DNA of 64,000 bases from Amoebidium appalachense (taxonomy: Eukaryota > Ichthyosporea). Position 1 is the stretch's first letter. Every line of letters begins with the position of its first letter. Shown piece by piece: positions 57,391-64,000 of the stretch. The translations under genes were made by a program, and so were the position numbers. The notes under the pieces are model-generated. The model worked only from the letters and a program-made list of their open reading frames with translations. It did not search any database and had not been told where the DNA came from. Where the stretch lies: positions 4,030,001-4,094,000 of the forward strand of contig CAVNZM010000002.1 of NCBI GenBank assembly GCA_963693365.1, in the 5' to 3' direction.

Positions 57391-58963
57391 ATGGCGCAGA
57401 AAAGAAAAGTGACTTTCTTGGACGAAAACTCAGAAGGTGATCCTCTCTCTCGCTCTCTCTCTCTCCCTCCCTCCCCTCTCTCCTTCTCTCTCTCTCTCTC
57501 TCTCTCCCCCCCCCCCCCCCCCTCCCTCTCTCTCTCTCCCTCCCCCCCCCTCCCACTCTCTCTTTCTCTCTCTCCATGTGCCCCCCCCCCCCCCCCTCCC
57601 CCCCCCCCCCCCCTCCATCTCTCTTCCCTTCCCGCCCGATTTTCTAACACCCTAAATGTCATTGTTTATGTTTGCTCACTTGCATCTCGAATGGCACCTT
57701 ATCTTTATGCATTTTGAGAGCTGCTTTTGAGACCCATTAAATAGTAGCTGGTGAAACCTGGTTCGAAGAGTAGGAGGGGGGATGTTTCTCCAGAAGGAAT
57801 ACAGGGAATGCAAACAAAACGAGCAAAGCTTGTAAATAACTCTCAGTTTCCCTTTTTCAGAGGACACCAGTGCTTTGGGCACAGGCGGCCCCCTGGGAAC
57901 AGGCAGCGGTGATGACGAAGATTTGTCCGAAGACGCGGATGAGGGACGGACAGGTGGAAGGAAGCGGAAAGCTCTACGTGAGGAGGAAGATGACGATGAC
58001 GATGATGACGATGATGAGGGGGAGGGGGAGGAGGAGGAGGGGGTTGTAGCGGATGCAAGCAAGTATGAGCTGGATATGGATACGGTGGAAGGACAGGAGG
58101 ATAGGACAGTGGATTTCAACGAAGCGGGGGGAGATGATCACTCCGTTCAACCTGGAGGAGGAGGAGCAAGAAGGGTAGCGTTGCCATCTCCACTCACGCT
58201 CCCCACTTTTTCCTTTCTCCCCAGTCCCCCCTCCCCTCTCCCCTCTCCCCGCGCTCCTGTCTCCCATCCCTCCCCGGGGGGGGGGGGGGGGGGGGGGCTG
58301 CCCCTTCCTCCCGTTTTTCTCTACCGTGTAACATCGTCATCCTGACCTCCTTGCCACATCTAGCCTCTCTCTTTGCCTGTCCCTCTCTCTCACTTTCTTT
58401 CTCTATCATCCCCCCCCCCCCCCCCTCCCCCCGCCGCCGCCACCCCCCCCCCCCCCCCCCCGGCCTTCCTCCTCCATCCCTCACTCCACACTCCCTCCCT
58501 TCCTTCCCCCCCACCCGCCACCTTCCCTTCCTTCCTCCCTCTAGCAATCCAGAAAAAGTGACCCCCGCCCCTCCCCCCCCCCCTCCCCCCTGCTTCCCCC
58601 CCTCACAATAAGAGAAGAAGAAAGAAGGAGCAAGAAAAGGGAAACAGGAAAAGAGGATGAAAGGATGCTTTATTGGACATACAATAATTGACTATTTAAA
58701 CATTTGCCTTCTTCTCTCCGATCTGCTTTCACCTCCTGCCTCTCCAGCCCCTTCCCCCCCCCCCCCCCCCCCCCCCCCCCCCGCCCCGCAAGGCCATCCA
58801 CCCACCTCGAGAATCAAGTTTTCAAGAGGGATTAAGTGTTGTGTATGAAATGTGTTATGCTGAGTGCATGGGTGCAGGCACTTTGACAAGGACGGCATGT
58901 ACCAGTTCAAGCGGGAGAAGGAGGGCAAGGATGCCTGGCTGGACTCCGTCAACTGGTACTTGC

Positions 58964-58995
<32 letters not shown>

Positions 58996-59126
58996 ACCAC
59001 CACCACCACCACCACCACCGCCACCCCTTTTCCCCTCCTCCCCTCTTCGAACCCCCACCCCACCCCCCACCCCGTCTCTCTCTCCCTCTAATTCTCCCCT
59101 CGCTCCCTCCGTCCTTCCGTCCGACC

Positions 59127-59164
<38 letters not shown>

Positions 59165-59439
59165 TACCCCCCCACTACCTACCTCCTTTCTTCTCCCCCT
59201 CCCCTCCCACCCCCTCTTTTCCTCCCCTTCCCCTGCCTTTTTTTTGGTGTTTCACCGCATTAATATTTTTGGCCTAGCGTGCCCCCCCCCCCCCCCCCCC
59301 CCCGCCATCTGAATTCCCTAAAAAAGAGGGCGAGTAGGAAGTTGTTAAAGGAGATGCACGCTGGTAGGAGCATACACATACGCACACGCACGCACACGCG
59401 CGCGCGCGCACACACACACACACACACATGCACGCACGC

Positions 59440-59478
<39 letters not shown>

Positions 59479-59667
59479 CACACACACTTGAACTTGAAGA
59501 TGCATGCATACCTTTACGCATGCCCCCCCCCTCTCGGTTTCGTTTTAAGTGTTGCTGGTGGCCATGGAACTGGGTTTGAGCAGTACAGAACAAAGTAAGA
59601 GAGTAAAAAGATGAACGATATGCACACACACATGCATGCACGCACACGTACACACGCACACACACAC

Positions 59668-59725
<58 letters not shown>

Positions 59726-59859
59726 CACACGGTACCCAAACACCCAGATGCCCATGCACGCACGTGCGCCCATGCACACGCATGCCCTTATACGTCCACA
59801 CACATACACGGACACATACATGCTCACACAGACCCCCCCCCCCCCCCCCCCCCCCGCCT

Positions 59860-59900
<41 letters not shown>

Positions 59901-59978
59901 AACAAGGATGTTGCCCATCACGTAAAGGAAACAAGTGCAAGCACAGTGCCCGCACCAGAGGAAGTGGTAAGCCCCTCC

Positions 59979-60019
<41 letters not shown>

Positions 60020-60174
60020 GAAAAAAAAGAAGGAATGAAAAAGAAAAAGAAAAAAGGAAAGAAATAAGGAGTTAAACAAAAATCCCACAAGTTCATAGAA
60101 GCAAGCGCACCCGCAACCACACACACGCTGCCTAAGGACAGGCAGACACAGAGATCCCCCGCCCCCCCTTCCCC

Positions 60175-60205
<31 letters not shown>

Positions 60206-60696
60206 TTTTTTTTTTTTTTGGTTATTGGCCAGCTTTGATTATTTTTAGATTCAAACTTGTCAAGTTGTTTGTTCACGATCAGAGTGCATCATTGGCTCCT
60301 GTAGCTCTATCCCTCCTTTCTTCTTCTCCTTTTTTTTTAAAAAAAAAAAAAATTAGGCCCCTCCATGCCTTTTGCTCTTACAGCGATGGCACATATTTCA
60401 ATTCTTTATCATTTAAATCAAAACCTTAAAAAAAAAAAAAGAGAAAAAAAAAATGCAACTAGAAAGACCCACTGGGGGTGTTTTTTTTTTTTTTTTTTTT
60501 TTTTTGTTGGGGGGGGGGGGAGGGGGGGGGGGGGAATGGAATAAATGGTATAGAGGTTATAGGGAAAAAGCATGCAACATTACGGGCGTTTGCTGATGAG
60601 AAACCGTTGCCATGCAGGAGCCAATCAGTGAAAGCACAGAGCTGCAGCGAGTACTTGATGTGCTCAAGCCGGGTGAGACCGTCACAAAGGTATAGC

Positions 60697-60773
<77 letters not shown>

Positions 60774-60805
60774 GGGGTGGAAGCGTGTGTGTGTGTGTGG
60801 GGGGG

Positions 60806-60865
<60 letters not shown>

Positions 60866-60944
60866 GTGTGCGTGTGTATGCGTGTGTATGCGCGCTTGCG
60901 TATGTATCTGTGTGTGTCTGGGCGCGCGCGCGTGCTTGTGTGTG

Positions 60945-60979
<35 letters not shown>

Positions 60980-62220
60980 CTTTTGTGTGTTGTATTTGTG
61001 TATTTTGTTCGTTTATATAATGTATTGTACAAGGAATTTATGTTTTTGTCCAATGCAGGCGCTTAAGCGACTAGGTGGGGGTGCATCGGCTGCTGCGGGC
61101 AGAAAATGGCAAAAGAAGAAGCCCCAGCAGGAGGGACAGCAGGTACGGACCAACCAATGCTGGAGCACCATTAAGTTTTTTAAAGTTTATTGATCGGGTG
61201 CAAAAGGTATATATGCCGGAAGTTCGGTGGCACGTGTCTGGGTGTGTTTGTGTGTGTTCTTGCTTGTTTGCAATTGATAAAAATTCAAAAATGCGGGATA
61301 TGCTTTTTGAAGGTCAGCTTTTCCAAATGAATTGGCTGGAACAGTCGTAATTAGTTTCCAATGTTTTTTTCTCTTTGAATGTATGAAATGTATGTATGCG
61401 GGCCTCGATTGATGTACACCACCTTATCACATGCTCTTTCATCATACCTGCAGATCATTGGCATGTGACGTGTTTTTAAATCAGTGTTCTGTTACCCTTT
61501 TTAACAACTCAATGCCATTGGTCCATAGACCACGCATAGTGAGGAGGACAAGCAGGCACTGTTGAAGCTGACTGAAGCCGCAGACCGATTGCTCCAAAGC
61601 GGATATTACAGTACGTGCATATATACCCCCCCCTCCCCCCCCCCCCCCCACCAAAAGAAAAACCCCGGCCCCCCCTGTGTGTGCCCTTTTTTGGCATTAT
61701 CTGCGGTGTGTCTGCATCGTGTTGTCCATCGTGTACGTGGTACCCTAAAATACTTCCTAACCACCCCCCCTTCCCCCTCTCCCTGGCCACCACCACACAC
61801 CCCCTAATTCCTACCCAACCCCATCCCCCTGGTATCTCCTCCTCCACTTTTTAACCGTCTAATGCATGCATACCTCCCCCTCCCCCACCCCCCACCCCCT
61901 TTTCCCCAATTTCCCCCCAAGAGAGAGAGAGAGAGAGAAAGAGAGAGGGGGGGGGGGGGGGGGGGAGGGTGGGAGGGTGGGAGGGAGGTGGTGGAGAAGC
62001 AAACGGCACGAAATGTGTGGACGTACATGCACGGGCACGCACACAATGTGATTTTCCGCACGTGCACACACCCACTCACGGACACACATACACGCACGCG
62101 TGCGCGCTCACACACTTACACATTCACACTGATTGCACTCAAACCCCTCCCCCTCTCCCAGACATCTACAGTGACGCACGAGAGCAGGTGGCAGCACAAC
62201 TGGCTGAACAGCCGGGTGAG

Positions 62221-62265
<45 letters not shown>

Positions 62266-63106
62266 CCAAAAAAAAAACAATAATAGTAATAATAATAATA
62301 ATAATAATGAAATGAAAATGAAAATAAAACAAAAATAAAATAAAATAAAATATACGACACATAATAAGACACAAAAAAAGAGGGAAAAAGAGAAAGAAGG
62401 AAAGAAAGTCAGGTAGAAAGTCAAAAAAAAAAAATAATAGAAGAAGAAGAAGAAGAAGAAAAGAAAGAAGTAAAATGAAAAAGGGAACTTGCTGAGGAAG
62501 AGGAAGGGAATATGTGGTAAGGTGCAAGGATTGCACATAGAGAGGTTGGCATAGCACCCAAGTCCCAGTCTGATTTTCGTGTAGATGCATGCTGAAACTC
62601 TTCGTGTTGGCCCCTCTTGCCTGCACCATGGTTCGATTCTGTGTGTTTTGTAGTTTTTATTCTTGTCGTCTATTGTGTAGTTTCTTTAACGTTGTCTATT
62701 CCCTGACACATACAAACCAATCCCCCAACCGGGCATGGTTGCTCTGTGTCGTGCATCTGTAAGCGCATACGCGTTTGTCGCTGCACTGCATTAGTTTGCA
62801 CATACATCTTCACCGTTTTGCTCACCTTGCTTACATAAGCAACCCTGCTCGTCTTTGATCAAGACGGGTTGACCCACCCAAGTTCAGTTGATGCTGCTGT
62901 CTGAGTTGGAGCGTCGTATATACGCGGGCTAAGGGGTCGAAACTCAGACGCAATTGATGACTTGGGCCCTCCCTGAGGATGGGCTCTGCTTATGACGCAT
63001 ACTGTGCGCATGGCTGATGCTGCATACTTGAATGTTTGCCTTTGCATGTGTCCTGCACCATGCTTCTCATCGTGTATGCGTACTTCGTACTGTGTTCCGC
63101 ATTCAA

Positions 63107-63140
<34 letters not shown>

Positions 63141-63226
63141 CCTCCCCCCCCCTTTGGTGCTCCGTCCCTCTCTCCCGGCTTCTCGCTCCCCCCCCCCCTG
63201 TGGTCCTCCCTCCCTCCCTCCCCGGC

Positions 63227-63269
<43 letters not shown>

Positions 63270-63502
63270 TTCCCCCCCCCCCCCCCACCCCACCCCCTCC
63301 CAACTCACTCACACACACAAACGGCAGCCATGCTCCCAGGCAAGTCATCCATCACGATTGGAGCCAAAACGAAGGAACCCGAAGCCAAGCGTCAGAAGAC
63401 AGAAGGCAAACCCACAGACGATATGTTCAGTGAAGACATATATGCTGATGATGAGCCGGCAGAGACGAAAAAAGATGGGAAGGAGGGCGAGAAGACGGAA
63501 AG
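57391..63502 (+). CDS. CD2BP2: CD2BP2/U5-52K (Lin1) splicing factor, 3' end outside window
   Basis: CD2BP2 (U5-52K, yeast Lin1) binds U5 snRNP during its biogenesis; its C-terminal GYF domain binds proline-rich peptides. Exons: 57391-57436, 57861-58174, 58878-58955, 59900-59966, 60618-60689, 61059-61142, 61529-61610, 62162-62215 and 63328-63502. Family motifs in order: KRKVTF near the N terminus, an Asp/Glu-rich stretch, [84 protein letters not shown] and [10 protein letters not shown]. The GYF exon is beyond 64000. Phases agree at every junction, but within exon 2 the frame shifts by one at a G run (58126-58131) between NEAG and ITPFNL: one extra G relative to an intact frame. This may be a real polymorphism, a sequencing error or a damaged gene. 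Starts about 780 bases from, and divergent to, Arp3. Confidence 0.9.
57437..57860 (+). repeat. CD2BP2 intron 1: (CT)n and C runs
   Basis: (CT)n-rich from 57442 to 57575, then C runs to 57613. Ordinary sequence then runs to CTTTTTCAG at 57860. Confidence 0.9.
58175..58877 (+). repeat. CD2BP2 intron 2: G run then C-rich tracts
   Basis: G run at 58275-58297, C runs from 58410 to 58462 and at 58753-58782, and a GGTGCAG acceptor at 58877. Confidence 0.85.
58956..59899 (+). repeat. CD2BP2 intron 3: C runs and (CA)n up to the acceptor
   Basis: C run and (CCA)n right after the donor (58965-59020), C run 59130-59162, (CA)n at about 59407-59480 and 59663-59722, C run 59832-59855, and (CA)n ending in the acceptor CACAG at 59899. 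Confidence 0.9.
59967..61058 (+). repeat. CD2BP2 introns 4 and 5: C, T, G runs and (GT)n
   Basis: Intron 4 (59967-60617) has C runs (59981-60017, 60180-60205), T/A runs and G runs (60509-60534). Exon 5 is 60618-60689. Intron 5 (60690-61058) begins GTATAGCCC, then (GT)n, a G run of about 33, (GT)n and a second G run (60947-60979). Confidence 0.9.
61668..61770 (+). mobile_element. Poly-C-tailed SINE-like repeat, degenerate copy S9
   Basis: GGCCCCCCTGTGTGTG start and CTGCATCGTGTTGTCC match the S1 3' half, ending TACTTCCTAACC plus C-rich sequence. It lies in CD2BP2 intron 7 and is sense to the gene. Confidence 0.5.
62216..62510 (+). repeat. C run, (AAT)n and (AAAAT)n in CD2BP2 intron 8
   Basis: The donor GTGAGC is followed by a C run to 62264, poly-A, (AAT)n (62280-62309), AAAAT units to 62350 and AAG-rich sequence to 62470. 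Confidence 0.9.
62727..63137 (+). mobile_element. Poly-C-tailed SINE-like repeat, longest copy S10 (subfamily 1)
   Basis: Collinear with S4: ACCGGGCATGGTTGC start, A-box-like TGTCTGAGTTGG, TCGAAACTC motif, CTGAGGATGGGCTCTGC core, CGCATTCAAAAC and a C run that continues, with a few T, to about 63290. The CD2BP2 exon 9 acceptor is at 63327. It is sense to the gene. Confidence 0.8.
63137..63295 (+). repeat. Poly-C rich tract before the CD2BP2 exon 9 acceptor
   Basis: C runs of up to about 40 (63229-63269) with interspersed T form a very long pyrimidine tract between S10 and the acceptor. Confidence 0.9.
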
Positions 63503-63605
63503 GTGAGAAACTTCAGCTTTTTCCATTAGAAAATCCAAAACGCAAATAAACAATTGAATCAATAGAGAAAAGGAACACTGATATTCTCTTTGAAAGTACC
63601 AGATG

Positions 63606-63648
<43 letters not shown>

Positions 63649-64000
63649 CAAAAAATAAGGAAGGGGCTTGTTTGTAAACCATCAAGCAGGGAATACAGGT
63701 ATCATGGGATGGCGAACTGTTGCTCGCCAAGGACGTTTGGTATCGTTTTGGTGACCTGTGTGTGTGCGTGAGCTAATTAGTTTGTTATTGGCAATGGCAA
63801 TGTGTCGATGTGTCATAAACAAAATGGTCCTTTTTCAGCTTGTGGCTGCCGGTTGTTTTTTTTTTTTCTCAACTCCCGCCCTCCCTTCTCCCACCCACAC
63901 CCTCACAATCCTCTTTGCTCTTCTTTCCAACTACCCCCCACCCCCCCCCCCCCCCCCCAAAAAAAAAAATAAAAAAAAATATGGACACAAACATGCGAGC
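63503..64000 (+). other. Start of CD2BP2 intron 9
   Basis: Donor GTGAGA, then a palindromic (AAT)n(ATT)n block (63608-63647), ordinary sequence, and a C run followed by an A run (63940-63979). No GYF exon found before the window ends. Confidence 0.7.
63608..63647. repeat. (AAT)n/(ATT)n inverted array
   Basis: AAT units switch to ATT units, forming a self-complementary block able to fold as a hairpin or cruciform. Confidence 0.9.

Overview
This window is nuclear DNA of an intron-rich eukaryote. Five recognisable genes (SAMTOR, indoleamine 2,3-dioxygenase, two NXPE/PC-esterase genes, Arp3, CD2BP2) are split by many small, phase-consistent GT-AG introns. The introns and spacers are packed with poly-G/poly-C runs, (GT)n/(CA)n and other microsatellites. 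Nothing bacterial, viral or organellar was seen. I cannot name the species. The gene set (Arp2/3 complex subunit, SAM sensor, IDO, type II membrane esterases) fits a unicellular holozoan, alga or other protist. Most long open frames here are microsatellite translations (HTHT, CVCV, poly-G/P) and were discarded.

Layout, left to right. 1-6194: 3' part of a SAMTOR/BMT2-like gene (+), first exon(s) off the left edge. 7715-10375: broken non-LTR retrotransposon (+). 11085-18573: complete seven-exon IDO gene (+), with a cluster of CRE sites just upstream and a 3.5 kb antisense retrotransposon in its last intron. 20043-24613 (-) and 28885-33816 (+): head-to-head pair of paralogous NXPE-like genes with identical intron positions; the minus copy has a frameshift. 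34667-37926: third retrotransposon (-). About 38448-38954: decayed RING/TRAF zinc-finger gene. 39961-42219: four-exon gene (-) for a small secreted protein I do not recognise. 43183-47023: graveyard of retrotransposon pieces, including one element inserted in another with a target-site duplication. 48128-56611: complete eleven-exon Arp3 gene (-). 57391-63502: 5' and middle part of CD2BP2/U5-52K (+), divergent from Arp3; its GYF domain lies past the right edge.

Two mobile families stand out. One is an APE-endonuclease/RT element whose 3' end, fixed by target-site duplications in two copies, is a short C run, and whose 3' UTR carries a (CA)n array directly after the stop codon. The other is a short SINE-like repeat with a long poly-C tail and tRNA-like A and B boxes. 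Every intronic copy of the latter lies in the sense direction of its host gene, often in the 3' part of the intron next to the splice acceptor. Many introns also start in (GT)n/G runs and end in C/(CA)n tracts, so their two ends are complementary.
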